From a bacterium (GTDB taxonomy: Bacteria; Myxococcota_A; UBA9160; UBA6930), in NCBI GenBank assembly GCA_024226235.1, contig JAAELW010000415.1, positions 1-62,475 on the forward strand: a stretch of 62,475 nucleotides of DNA, read 5' to 3'. Below, in pieces: positions 1 to 7,646 of the stretch (position 1 is the stretch's first letter; the number at the start of each line of letters is the position of its first letter). The notes under the pieces are model-generated. The model did no database searches. It had not been told where the DNA came from and saw only the letters and a list, made by a program, of their open reading frames with translations. Both the position numbers and the translations under genes were made by a program.

Positions 1-2
1 AG

Positions 3-185
3 GATATCTACGCGCTCTGTCAGCGCCTGATGGATGCCGGAGTCACGATCCATCGGCCGCCGCGGGATGGGCATATGGCCTTCGTGCGTTCGCCGGACGG
101 CATCTCGATCGAGCTGCTGCAGCAAGGCAATGCCCTGCCCGCGAAGGAGCCCTGGGAGTCGATGCCGAATGTCGGAGAATGGTAG
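3..185 (+). CDS. VOC (glyoxalase-fold) family protein, C-terminal part
   Basis: The window opens inside this gene; 60 C-terminal residues are visible in frame 3 before the TAG at 183-185. The end of the fold shows the final beta strands of a vicinal-oxygen-chelate repeat: [14 protein letters not shown] is the usual 'F.DPDG..iEL.q' signature, whose Glu normally ligates the active-site metal. The tail ESMPNVGEW resembles VOC proteins found in fatty-acid and steroid gene clusters. The next gene starts within its last codons or just after them, so the two are probably co-transcribed. The substrate cannot be told because the N-terminal half is missing. Confidence 0.7.
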   Translation, partial: DIYALCQRLMDAGVTIHRPPRDGHMAFVRSPDGISIELLQQGNALPAKEPWESMPNVGEW

Positions 186-1395
186 ATCAGTGAAGTCGGG
201 ACAAACACGAGATGCTGCGATCGTCGGGATCCATGAGTTTCCGTCGCGCGATGTGGAAGGGCAGTTGTCACCCCTGCAGATCAAGGCCGAGTGCGCAGCG
301 CGAGCGCTCGAGGACGCGGGCCTTTCTCTTGGAGACGTGGATGCGATCTACGACGCGGGTGAGGCCGGCGGCATGGCCGGACTGGGGATCTCCGAATACC
401 TCGGCATCAGACCGAATGTAATCGACACGACGATGGTCGGTGGGAGTTCCTATGAGTTCCATGCCGCTCATGCGAAGCGAGCGATCGCCGCAGGCAAAGC
501 GAAGGTTGCCCTGCTCAGCTATGGGTCGACGGCCCACAGCAATGCCTTTGCGATCGGCGTCGGCGGCCATGGTGGCGGAGGCGGGATGCCTGGCCCTGCC
601 GACAACATGGAACGCTTTTGCGGCATGACCCTGGTGTCGAACTACGCGATGGTGGCCCACCGGCACATGCACGAGTACGGAACCACCAGCGAACAGCTCG
701 CCGAGATCTCCGTGGCAACGCGTCTCCACGCGATGCGCAATCCCGAGGCTGTGCAGGCCATGCGCGCCCTCGAGTTCATGGACATTCGCGAGACGACGAT
801 CCAGGACGTCGTTTCGTCGCGCATGATCGCCGATCCTCTGCATCTGCTCGAGTGCTGCATGATCTCCGACGGCGGTGGTGCCGTGGTGATCGCCTCGCCG
901 GAGGTCGCACGCGACTGCGCAACCCCGCCGGTCTGGATACTCGGCGGAGGTGAGGCCACGAAGTACCCGGAGAACGGCGGCGACATCACGACCAGTGCGG
1001 CAGCCCAGTCCGGCCCCGTGGCCTTTGCCGAGGCCGGCGTCAGCCCGGACGAGATCGACATCGCGATGATCTACGACTCGTTCAGCATCACCGTGCTGAC
1101 GCTTCTCGAGGATCTGGGATTCTGCAAGAAAGGCGAGGGTGGCAGCTGGGTCGAGGGCGGTCGGCTGCGCTTCGATCGCCCATCGGATGGCCCGGCGCTC
1201 AATACCGATGGAGGCGGCCTTTCTTCGAACCACCCCGGCATGCGGGGAATCTTCCTGCTGATCGAAGCAGCACGTCAGCTTCGTGGCCAATCGTGCTCCC
1301 AGGTGGAAGGCGCGAGCCTCGCAGTCGCCCATGGCAATGGCGGGATGCTCGGGAGCCGCCACTGCGCCGGTACCGTCATCCTGGGGAGGGATTGA
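169..1395 (+). CDS. Thiolase-fold protein lacking the nucleophilic Cys (SCP2/Ltp2-like)
   Basis: This 408-residue protein has the two-domain thiolase fold of the SCPx/lipid-transfer type. The active-site loop, which carries the acyl-accepting Cys in true thiolases, reads [17 protein letters not shown] (90-106) with no Cys. The later loop YDSF (Tyr302) and the C-terminal GGLSSNHPG with His355 are kept. In characterised Ltp2-type enzymes the same pattern goes with aldolase (retro-aldol) chemistry and dependence on a DUF35 partner, and a DUF35 gene follows 2 bp downstream. I infer C-C cleavage of a beta-hydroxyacyl-CoA, possibly a branched or sterol side chain, rather than thiolysis. The start is ATG 169 (GGGAG 10 bp upstream, overlapping the previous gene); GTG 190 is an alternative. 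Confidence 0.85.
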   Translation: MSENGRSVKSGQTRDAAIVGIHEFPSRDVEGQLSPLQIKAECAARALEDAGLSLGDVDAIYDAGEAGGMAGLGISEYLGIRPNVIDTTMVGGSSYEFHAAHAKRAIAAGKAKVALLSYGSTAHSNAFAIGVGGHGGGGGMPGPADNMERFCGMTLVSNYAMVAHRHMHEYGTTSEQLAEISVATRLHAMRNPEAVQAMRALEFMDIRETTIQDVVSSRMIADPLHLLECCMISDGGGAVVIASPEVARDCATPPVWILGGGEATKYPENGGDITTSAAAQSGPVAFAEAGVSPDEIDIAMIYDSFSITVLTLLEDLGFCKKGEGGSWVEGGRLRFDRPSDGPALNTDGGGLSSNHPGMRGIFLLIEAARQLRGQSCSQVEGASLAVAHGNGGMLGSRHCAGTVILGRD

Positions 1396-1397
1396 AG

Positions 1398-1811
1398 ATG
1401 GCAGATGCGACGCGGCCCCTCCCCAACGCCCGTGAACCCGATACGGGCGCTTTCTGGGAAGCGACGAAGAACCACGAGCTGCGGTATCAGCGCTGCAACG
1501 ATTGCGAAGCGGTCATCTTCTTCCCGCGGCGCCACTGCACATCATGCCTGGGCCAGAATCTCGAGTGGCAAGCTTCGAAAGGGGAAGGAACTCTCTACAC
1601 CTACAGCGTCGTGCGCCAAAGCTACCACCCGTTCTTCAAGGCTCGCGCTCCCTATGCCGTTGCGTGGATCGATCTCGATGAAGGCCCGCGCATCCTCTCG
1701 AACCTGGTTGGCATCGAAGATCCGACCCGCGACCTCACGATCGGCCAGCGCCTACGCGTCGAGTGGGAAGACCACGAACACCTCGCCATCCCCCTGTTCC
1801 GCCCGATCTGA
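1398..1811 (+). CDS. DUF35 / OB-fold zinc-ribbon acyl-CoA-associated protein
   Basis: The protein has 137 residues. A rubredoxin-like zinc ribbon holds four Cys as CNDC (33,36) and CTSC (47,50), followed by an OB-fold domain with GEGTLYTYSVV and YAVAWIDLDEGPRILSNLVG. This is the standard DUF35 architecture. Such proteins bind next to Cys-less thiolase-fold aldolases or thiolases and shape the CoA channel. The ATG at 1398 follows a strong GGGGAGGG ribosome site and lies 2 bp after the stop of the thiolase-like gene, so the two products are almost certainly made together as a complex. In steroid degraders the DUF35 domain is fused to a MaoC domain (ChsH2); here it is free-standing. Confidence 0.88.
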   Translation: MADATRPLPNAREPDTGAFWEATKNHELRYQRCNDCEAVIFFPRRHCTSCLGQNLEWQASKGEGTLYTYSVVRQSYHPFFKARAPYAVAWIDLDEGPRILSNLVGIEDPTRDLTIGQRLRVEWEDHEHLAIPLFRPI

Positions 1812-1828
1812 CCTCCCCCATCCCGCGA

Positions 1829-1863
1829 TCTCGAATCGAGAAGCGGAGCCGGAGCCCGCTCCG
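1829..1863. terminator. Palindromic intergenic segment between convergent genes
   Basis: Two inverted repeats lie in the 59-bp gap between the DUF35 and MaoC stop codons: TCTCGA-A-TCGAGA (1829-1841) and CGGAGC/GCTCCG with an 8-nt loop (1844-1863). There is no T-tract, so this is at best a weak or Rho-assisted bidirectional terminator. Confidence 0.3.
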
Positions 1864-1870
1864 AGGAAAC

Positions 1871-2281
1871 TCAGGATAGTCGAACGGTCGCAGTTCCGAG
1901 CACTCGCGTCTCACCTTCTGCGTTCTCGAGTGTGAGATCGATCTCGATCCTCTGCTCCTCCTCGTCCATGTCCGTGACGACGCCCGATACGGCGTGAGGC
2001 ATGTCTACGAGTACGGGTGCGCGGAAGATCGTGTCGATTTTTTCGAGCGTTGCATTCGATGCCCAGCGGTGAACCATCGCGACGAGGATGGCCTGGCTCA
2101 TGATGCCCGGCACGATTGCACCCGGCAGGCCCTGCTTGCGGGCGGCTTCGTGATCCGTGAAGCGGTTGTTGAACATTTTCGCTGCCATGGCGAACTTCGT
2201 GACATTGGCAAGGGAGGTATCCGGTTCGAAGGTCGGAAGGTCCTCGCCGAACTCGACATCGGAGAAGGATTTCTCGCTCAT
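1871..2281 (-). CDS. MaoC-like hot-dog dehydratase/hydratase
   Basis: The protein is 136 residues, the length of a single hot-dog MaoC domain. The hydratase region FNNRFTDHEAARKQG...GAIVPGIMSQA (37-64) matches the family, which adds water to trans-2-enoyl-CoAs. The usual D-x4-H catalytic pair is not intact: His44 is present, but Asn39 occupies the Asp position and Asp43 is adjacent instead. This suggests that activity depends on a partner, most simply the FAS1-like dehydratase encoded just upstream with a 4-bp ATGA overlap. The pair would form an alpha2beta2 hydratase like ChsH1/ChsH2, upstream of the thiolase-like aldolase on the facing strand. Substrate is unknown. Confidence 0.85.
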   Translation of the reverse strand: MSEKSFSDVEFGEDLPTFEPDTSLANVTKFAMAAKMFNNRFTDHEAARKQGLPGAIVPGIMSQAILVAMVHRWASNATLEKIDTIFRAPVLVDMPHAVSGVVTDMDEEEQRIEIDLTLENAEGETRVLGTATVRLS

Positions 2282-2712
2282 TCGGTCGGTACCTCGCGAA
2301 TCACCATTCGCGAATCCACGATCGAGGCCAATACCCCTTCATCGTAGAGCTCCATGCGGCTCACCAGGAAGATCATGCGACCCGAACGCCCAGTCTTCTC
2401 GTAGATGTCATGGAGGTGGCTTCGACCGACGAGCTTCGAACCGGGCCGGATCGGGCGCTTGTGGAACACCGCCTTGCCCGCGTCCAGCGGGAGTCCGATC
2501 CGCGGGAATTCTTCGGGCAGGAGAAGCCGGTTGTGAAAACGCGTGACGAAGGTTGGCGGGGCCTGGAAGTCCGGGTCGGAAGGGTCGACGAAGCGTGGAG
2601 TTGTTTCGCCGGAAGCCGTGGCAAAATCCACGATCTGATCGGCCTCCACCTCGAATTCATCTTCGTCGAAGTCCAGATTCAGCCAGTCCTTTTTCAGCTC
2701 GTCTATTTCCAC
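2278..2712 (-). CDS. FAS1-like dehydratase (MaoC N-terminal type)
   Basis: A 144-residue hot-dog protein of the FAS1-like dehydratase family. Signatures are the N-terminal FATASGETTPRFVDPSDPDF stretch, where other members keep 'a.a.gd.np...d', then HNRLLLPEEFPRIG and the strand-rich end GRSHLHDIYEKTGRSGRMIFL. Alone this domain usually forms the non-catalytic or substrate-binding half of a MaoC heterodimer. Its stop overlaps the start of the MaoC gene by 4 bp, and its own start lies 10 bp inside the PHP gene. It therefore sits in a translationally coupled string coaE > PHP > FAS1-like > MaoC. Both hydratase genes being adjacent and coupled supports a shared complex. Confidence 0.82.
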   Translation of the reverse strand: MEIDELKKDWLNLDFDEDEFEVEADQIVDFATASGETTPRFVDPSDPDFQAPPTFVTRFHNRLLLPEEFPRIGLPLDAGKAVFHKRPIRPGSKLVGRSHLHDIYEKTGRSGRMIFLVSRMELYDEGVLASIVDSRMVIREVPTE

Positions 2713-3329
2713 GTCACTGCCTCGAAGTCAAGGGAGCGCAGAGCTTCCACCAGAGAAGCCTCGCCGTCCACCGGCCCGGGGAAACGGGTCGCGCAGCGGC
2801 CTATGTGGCTGACGATGTGGGCATCACTCCCGCCTATTCCCTGGTAGCCGTTCTCCTCTGCAAGCAGATGAGCCGCCGCGTCTTCGCGGCCACGGCTTCC
2901 GCCGTTGTAGAGCTCGATGATGCGTACGCCGGGGACGATCCCCCTCTCCTCCACGTGGGCGCACATGCCGACCCGGGTGCGCCCGGGATGACACGGCACG
3001 GCGATGGCATCGTGGCGCTCCGTCTCCTCGAGCACTCTTGCAAGAGGCAATCGGATGCTCGTGAAGTCGAGGGCGTCCATCAACTCCTGGCTGACGCCGA
3101 AGACGAGTACATGGCCGTAGTCCGTTTCCACCTCACTGCCCTTCAGGATGCACAGGTCGAACTCGTCAGCGAGCGGCTGATAGTCGGAATCGAAGTCGAA
3201 CAATCGATGCTCGGTCAGTACGAAACCATCGATCGGAAGCTCCTTCCTGCGGATCCACTGACAGTAGTTCTCGACCTTGGCGCGGCCGTCGTCGGATTTG
3301 ATCGAGTGGGCGTGAAGGTCGAGGATCAC
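2703..3329 (-). CDS. PHP-domain metal-dependent phosphoesterase
   Basis: The protein has 208 residues with all recognisable PHP metal motifs: DLHAHS (His6, His8), TEH (Glu40, His41), CHPGR (His114) and GSDAH (Asp169, His171). The family comprises trinuclear-metal phosphoesterases such as nucleoside 3',5'-bisphosphatase/oligoribonuclease and histidinol-phosphatase. The lack of extra domains points to a stand-alone small-molecule phosphatase. It is embedded between coaE (4-bp overlap) and the dehydratase genes (10-bp overlap). A role in turnover of CoA-derived 3',5'-ADP or 3'-phosphates would suit that setting, but this is inference from position only. Confidence 0.85.
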   Translation of the reverse strand: MILDLHAHSIKSDDGRAKVENYCQWIRRKELPIDGFVLTEHRLFDFDSDYQPLADEFDLCILKGSEVETDYGHVLVFGVSQELMDALDFTSIRLPLARVLEETERHDAIAVPCHPGRTRVGMCAHVEERGIVPGVRIIELYNGGSRGREDAAAHLLAEENGYQGIGGSDAHIVSHIGRCATRFPGPVDGEASLVEALRSLDFEAVTWK

Positions 3330-3931
3330 GATCTGCGCTCGCAGAGTGCCTGCCAGGCTTCGTCTACCTGCAATTCGAGGTCCTTCAGGTCGCCCGCGTT
3401 CTCGATCACGACTCGGGCTCGGGTTTCCCGCTCGTGGTTCGAGAGCTGGGAATCGATGCGTGCGCCTGCGGCTTCCTCGTCGAGGCCACCTCGCGCCACC
3501 GCCCGGGCGATGGCCGTCTTCCGGTCGACGATCGTGACCCAGATTTCGTCGACCAGGTTCTCCCAGCCGGCTTCGAGCAGCACGGCGGCTTCCAGCACGA
3601 TGATGGCATTCGGTTCCTGGCGTGCGATCTCGTCGATCTCGTTTCGCGCCAAGCGGTGGATCTCCGGCCAGACGATACCGGTCAGTCGTTCGAGCTCTTC
3701 CGGTTTTCCGAACACGCGGCTACCAAGGGCCTTCCGGTCGATGCGACCATCCGCAGCTACGACATCGGGTCCGAACGCAGCAGCGACCGCGGCGTGGGCT
3801 CCGCTGCCCGGCTCGTAGGCACGGTGGCCGAGGATGTCTGCATCGATCACGCGGGCTCCGCGTTCCCCCAGCAACCGGGCGACGGTCGATTTCCCCGAGG
3901 CGATGCCCCCTGTGAGTCCAATGACGATCAC
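3326..3931 (-). CDS. coaE: Dephospho-CoA kinase
   Basis: CoaE phosphorylates the 3'-OH of dephospho-CoA, the last step of CoA synthesis. The product is 201 residues, typical for the family. The P-loop GLTGGIASGKST lies at residues 5-16, followed by VIDADILGHRAYEPGS, the family's 'iDaD..~r.~~..g' substrate loop. IIVLEAAVLLEAG and the RIDSQL lid region follow. I chose the GTG at 3931 because it puts the P-loop at the usual distance from the N-terminus; an in-frame ATG at 4018 would add an unmatched 29-residue leader. It leads a coupled operon whose later genes are a phosphoesterase and CoA-ester hydratases. Confidence 0.93.
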   Translation of the reverse strand: MIVIGLTGGIASGKSTVARLLGERGARVIDADILGHRAYEPGSGAHAAVAAAFGPDVVAADGRIDRKALGSRVFGKPEELERLTGIVWPEIHRLARNEIDEIARQEPNAIIVLEAAVLLEAGWENLVDEIWVTIVDRKTAIARAVARGGLDEEAAGARIDSQLSNHERETRARVVIENAGDLKDLELQVDEAWQALCERRS

Positions 3932-4095
3932 TGCGGTTCCAGGGCCTCCAGCGCTTTCCAGCCCATCCCGCCTGGACCCTCGGCCTGACAGCCCACCCGG
4001 AGCGAGGGTCGGAGACATGGGGCCGGAGGGTACGCAAAGTCCGAGCCGGCCGCGATTCCTGCTACGCCGATGCAAACGCCGGGAGTCCCCCGTGC

Positions 4096-4752
4096 CTAGG
4101 ATTGACGCATCCGCTCGTAGCTCGATGCAAAGCGGTCGAGGGTCTCCTCGGGGAGCGGAACGAGCTGCCCCAAAGCCCGTGCCCCCCAGATGATTTCTGC
4201 GGTGCGTTCGACGAGGCCGGTGACCTTGTGGGCCTGCTTCAGGTCCTTGCCGACGGCGAGCAGACCGTGATTGGCCATCAGGACGGCGCTGCGATCCTTC
4301 AAGTGACGCGCAACTTCTTCGCCCAGTGCGTCGGAGCCCGCCACCTGATAGGCGGCGACCGGGACGACGCCACCCACGAAGATGCTGAACTCTTCGATCA
4401 CGCAGGGAATTGGCTGGTGGGCGACTGCGAACATCGTCGCGTATTTTGCGTGGGAATGGATGACGGCGCCGACCTCCTCGTACGCGCGAAGGCAGGCCAG
4501 ATGTAGGGCCTTCTCGCTGGTTGGCGTGCGTTCACCCTGGATCACGTGGCCCTCGAGATCGATCACCACCAGATCGTCGGGTGTCATTTCCTCGTACTCG
4601 AGAGAAGCGGGGCTCATCACGATGTGGCCGCCCGGAAGACGGGACGACAGGTTCCCCGAGGTTCCCTCGACCAGCCCTTCGCGCAGCAGCGCTCGGGCCG
4701 TTTCGATGAGTTCTCCCTTGACCTCGGCGACTTCATCGATCGAAGGTGTCAC
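4096..4752 (-). CDS. Class II aldolase/adducin-family protein
   Basis: The protein is 218 residues and similar in length to L-fuculose-1-phosphate aldolase. Zinc ligands are visible as HSH (His99, His101) and NHG (His162). The catalytic acid position is Glu80 in PTSEKALH, and the phosphate/glycine loop is TSGNLSSR (31-38). Members cleave ketose 1-phosphates to dihydroxyacetone phosphate or lactaldehyde, or act as methylthioribulose-1-phosphate dehydratases; the exact substrate is not determined here. The GTG at 4752 is chosen because it follows a strong AAGGAGG site at 6-7 bp. The gene is divergent from the hydrolase at 4852, with about 100 bp for promoters, including an AATATA stretch near 4786. 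Confidence 0.85.
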   Translation of the reverse strand: MTPSIDEVAEVKGELIETARALLREGLVEGTSGNLSSRLPGGHIVMSPASLEYEEMTPDDLVVIDLEGHVIQGERTPTSEKALHLACLRAYEEVGAVIHSHAKYATMFAVAHQPIPCVIEEFSIFVGGVVPVAAYQVAGSDALGEEVARHLKDRSAVLMANHGLLAVGKDLKQAHKVTGLVERTAEIIWGARALGQLVPLPEETLDRFASSYERMRQS

Positions 4753-4851
4753 GCGCTTCCTCCTTCCAGGTATCCATGCCCGGCAATATACCGCGGTGTG
4801 CATTCGGCACCCGGTGGGCACATCGATCACGAGTTGTGCCAAGATGTCGCC

Positions 4852-5742
4852 ATGCCGCGCGCCAAACTCTCCGATGTCGAGCTCGACTACGAAGTCCATG
4901 GAGGCCCGGAAGGCCGGCCCCTGGTCCTGTTGCGGGGCCTCGGTACCCAGCGCATCCAATGGGATCCGGTGTTCTGCCAGGCATTGGTCGACGCCGGGCA
5001 CCAGCTCGTCGTGTTCGACAATCGCGACGCCGGTCTCTCGACCCACCTCGAGGGTGCCGGAAGACCGGACCTCCCAGCGGTGATGCAGGCCGTTCGGGAG
5101 GGCAGCCCCCCTCCGGTGCCCTACACACTCGATGCGATGGCCGACGACGTGATCGGTTTGATGGACGAACTCGATTGGACGAGTGCCCACGTGGCCGGGA
5201 TTTCAATGGGTGGGATGATCACCCAGGTCGTCGGCTGCCGGCATCCAGGTCGCGTGCGAAGCCTGGTGCCGATCATGGCCAGTACCGGAAATCCGACGCT
5301 GCCTCCGCCCACACCGGCTGCACTCGAGTGCCTGCTCTCTCCGGCACCCGAGGAGCGCAGTGCCTACATCGAGCACAGCCTGGCGGGCGCGCTCGTGTTC
5401 GGGAGCCCGGGCTATCCCCTGGATCGGGATGCCTACCGTGAACTCGCGGGTCGCGTCTTCGACCGTGCCTTCGATCCCGACGGTGTCGCACGCCAGTTCG
5501 CCGCGGTCCAGGCTCACGGAGATCGTCGACCCCGGCTGGCGCGGATCACCGCGCCCACTTTGGTGATCCACGGCCTGGACGATCCGTTGGTCCCGGTGGA
5601 GGGTGGCCGCGACACGGCGGCTTCGATTCCGGGCGCAGAGCTGCTGGAGATCCCGGGCATGGGGCACGACGTGCCGCCCGGCTTGTTCCAACAGCTGGCC
5701 TCTGCCATCGGTGATCACACGCGGAAGGCGGAGGTCTCCTAG
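4852..5742 (+). CDS. Alpha/beta hydrolase
   Basis: A 296-residue alpha/beta-hydrolase-fold enzyme. The nucleophile elbow is GISMGG (Ser118), the acid is in GLDDPLVP (Asp243/244), and the base is His272 in GMGHDVP. The FDNRDAGLST motif after strand 4 is common in the subgroup annotated as carboxylesterases and cofactor-free enzymes such as the daunorubicin methylesterase (RdmC)-like proteins. No signal peptide is seen, so it is cytoplasmic. The ATG at 4852 lies about 100 bp from the divergent aldolase gene and the gene converges on the sulfatase. Substrate cannot be inferred from context. Confidence 0.85.
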   Translation: MPRAKLSDVELDYEVHGGPEGRPLVLLRGLGTQRIQWDPVFCQALVDAGHQLVVFDNRDAGLSTHLEGAGRPDLPAVMQAVREGSPPPVPYTLDAMADDVIGLMDELDWTSAHVAGISMGGMITQVVGCRHPGRVRSLVPIMASTGNPTLPPPTPAALECLLSPAPEERSAYIEHSLAGALVFGSPGYPLDRDAYRELAGRVFDRAFDPDGVARQFAAVQAHGDRRPRLARITAPTLVIHGLDDPLVPVEGGRDTAASIPGAELLEIPGMGHDVPPGLFQQLASAIGDHTRKAEVS

Positions 5743-5782
5743 AACTCCAGCCGCCCGCGAAGATGGTCGAGCGGTCAGTCGG

Positions 5783-7453
5783 TCAGCGAGGCTCACGATC
5801 GGGGAAGCTCGTGGTGGCTTCTCCGCTCTCGGCCCATCCGTAGCGGATTGCCTTGGCCGAAATCTCGGAGCCATGGGGCATCGGGAAGGGTGTCGTATAG
5901 AGCTGCCAGGAGCCCTCATCCAGGGAGAATCCGATCGAGGCTCCTTCGCTCGTACTGGCGAGATGGACCCGGCCGTCGCGCTCCTCGATGGTCGGCATCG
6001 CGGTCACCGGCTGTACGCCACCGGGCCAGAACCGCTCGGCCAGCTCCTCTTCGGGGAGTAGGCCGAGATCGCCTGACGTCGCCAGCCACTGGTCGAGTGC
6101 GGTGCGCATGCGCTCGAGTTGCTCGGCATGCGCGGGATCGCCGGCCAGATTGTGGATCTCGTGGGGGTCGGTGGCTGTATCGAAGAGCTCCTCGGTGTCT
6201 CGCGTCTGGCGGAACCAGAGAGCCGGCGTTCCCTCGAGAGCGCCGCTCTCGGAGAGTTCGTTCATCTCCTGCATCATCGGCATCGTGTTTCGGAAAGCCA
6301 CCGGCAAGACATAGGGCTGGTCTGGGATCAGGTGGCGCACGTATTTGTAGCGGCGATCGCGAAGCGCGCGTACACGGTCATCGTGCTCATCGATGCGGCC
6401 GCGGGCGGCACGGATCCATTCGGGTTCCGGCTGCGTGCCCGGACCGAGGAACACGCGTCCCTGCACGTAGTCGGGAATCGGAACTCCAGCGGCCTGCAAG
6501 ATCGTGGGCGCGAAGTCGACACCGCTCACCAGCTCCTCATTCACGGAATTGGCTGTCGTCACGCCGGGCCAACGAATGATCAGCGGGATGCGGATGCCGG
6601 AGTCGTAGGGCCAACGCTTGGCTCGAGGCAGCCCATCGCCGTGGTCGGTCGTCCAGATCACGATCGTGCGATCCGCGAGGCCGTCCTGCTCGAGCTTGGC
6701 CAGCAGCAGGCCCACCTGTGCGTCCATCGCCTCGATGTTGTTGTAATGGCGAGCGATGTCCTCGCGGACGGTCGGTGTGTCCGGATAGTAGGGCGGTACC
6801 TGGACATCTGCGGGATCGGTCTCGTGAATCCACCGGGAGTGGTTCGCCACACGCATCGGGAGCATGGCCAGCTGCATGAGGTCACGCGGGAATTTCCAGG
6901 TGGGCCAGACCTGACTTTCATGGGTGCCCTCGAGCGTGAGGTAGGCAAAGAAGGGTTGGCCATCAGGGCGTCCGCGCCAATCGTCCACGTGGGTATCGTC
7001 CCAGATCGTGAAGGGGCCACCGAGGAAGCCATCCATACCGACATCCAACTGGTAGTCGGTCTTGCGAGCATTCATCGTGTAGTAGCCTTCCGCCCGGAGA
7101 AGCTCGGGGAAGGCCTTCATCTCGGGAGGGGGCACGGCTGCGTAGCCGCCCTGGGTGACACGCATGTGGCCAGCGCCCCAGCTATCCGCGTGTACGCCCA
7201 TGATGATTCCGGACCGGCTCGGAGCGCAGACACCGGCGCTCGTGAACGCACGCTCAAAGCGCATGCCCTCGCTCGCGAGTCGATCGATATTCGGTGTCCG
7301 AGCGATCTGATCACCGTAGGCGCCGACCCGTGGGCTCATGTCTTCGGCCATGATCAGCAGGATGTTCGGGCGCTCGGCGTGAGCCGTCGACGGCGACAGC
7401 CAGCTGAGTACCAGAGCCGCAAGGCAGGGGAGCCATCGTCCGTTCGCGATCAT
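5783..7453 (-). CDS. Exported sulfatase (arylsulfatase family)
   Basis: The protein is 556 residues with a Sec signal peptide (hydrophobic core 8-20, likely cleavage after AHA). The alkaline-phosphatase-fold metal site begins AEDMS (Asp38) and closes with TTDHGDG (Asp270, His271). The sulfatase signature CAPSRSG places Cys76 for conversion to formylglycine, so a maturase is needed; none is encoded in the window. It would hydrolyse sulfate esters in the periplasm or outside the cell, probably from polysaccharides or aryl sulfates. The start is ATG 7453, with GTG 7456 adjacent. The C-terminal 100 residues form the usual small sulfatase subdomain. Confidence 0.9.
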   Translation of the reverse strand: MIANGRWLPCLAALVLSWLSPSTAHAERPNILLIMAEDMSPRVGAYGDQIARTPNIDRLASEGMRFERAFTSAGVCAPSRSGIIMGVHADSWGAGHMRVTQGGYAAVPPPEMKAFPELLRAEGYYTMNARKTDYQLDVGMDGFLGGPFTIWDDTHVDDWRGRPDGQPFFAYLTLEGTHESQVWPTWKFPRDLMQLAMLPMRVANHSRWIHETDPADVQVPPYYPDTPTVREDIARHYNNIEAMDAQVGLLLAKLEQDGLADRTIVIWTTDHGDGLPRAKRWPYDSGIRIPLIIRWPGVTTANSVNEELVSGVDFAPTILQAAGVPIPDYVQGRVFLGPGTQPEPEWIRAARGRIDEHDDRVRALRDRRYKYVRHLIPDQPYVLPVAFRNTMPMMQEMNELSESGALEGTPALWFRQTRDTEELFDTATDPHEIHNLAGDPAHAEQLERMRTALDQWLATSGDLGLLPEEELAERFWPGGVQPVTAMPTIEERDGRVHLASTSEGASIGFSLDEGSWQLYTTPFPMPHGSEISAKAIRYGWAESGEATTSFPDREPR

Positions 7454-7503
7454 CACGATCCGTATGGTGGCGCTGCAGCCGGAGCTGCGCCATCACATGG
7501 GGT

Positions 7504-7638
7504 ATGAAAGATCACAAGGCGCTACGGGCCAGCCGGGCCATGTTCGTCACGAATCGCGACCTGGACACCACCCTGGTGAATGGCTTCCTGAAGCCCGAGA
7601 GCTTCATCCGCATCGTTTCTGAAGATCTCACCCGCTGA
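7504..7638 (+). CDS. Possible small protein or gene remnant (44 codons)
   Basis: An open frame of 44 residues (MKDHKALRASRAMFVTNRDL, then a segment ending IVSEDLTR) lies in the 193-bp gap between the sulfatase and the patatin gene. Its composition is ordinary and protein-like, and its stop lies 8 bp before the patatin start. The G-rich bases before the ATG are not a good ribosome site. A second frame just upstream (from 7464) reads LQPELRHHMG and could be the preceding part of the same protein after a frameshift, which would make this a decayed fragment. I do not recognise a family. Confidence 0.3.
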   Translation: MKDHKALRASRAMFVTNRDLDTTLVNGFLKPESFIRIVSEDLTR

Positions 7639-7646
7639 GGGAGGTG

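Noticed and set aside
4018-4075. Longer coaE N-terminus from upstream ATGs
   Set aside because: The extra residues are Arg/Gly/Pro-rich and would put the P-loop 30-50 residues too far in for the family.
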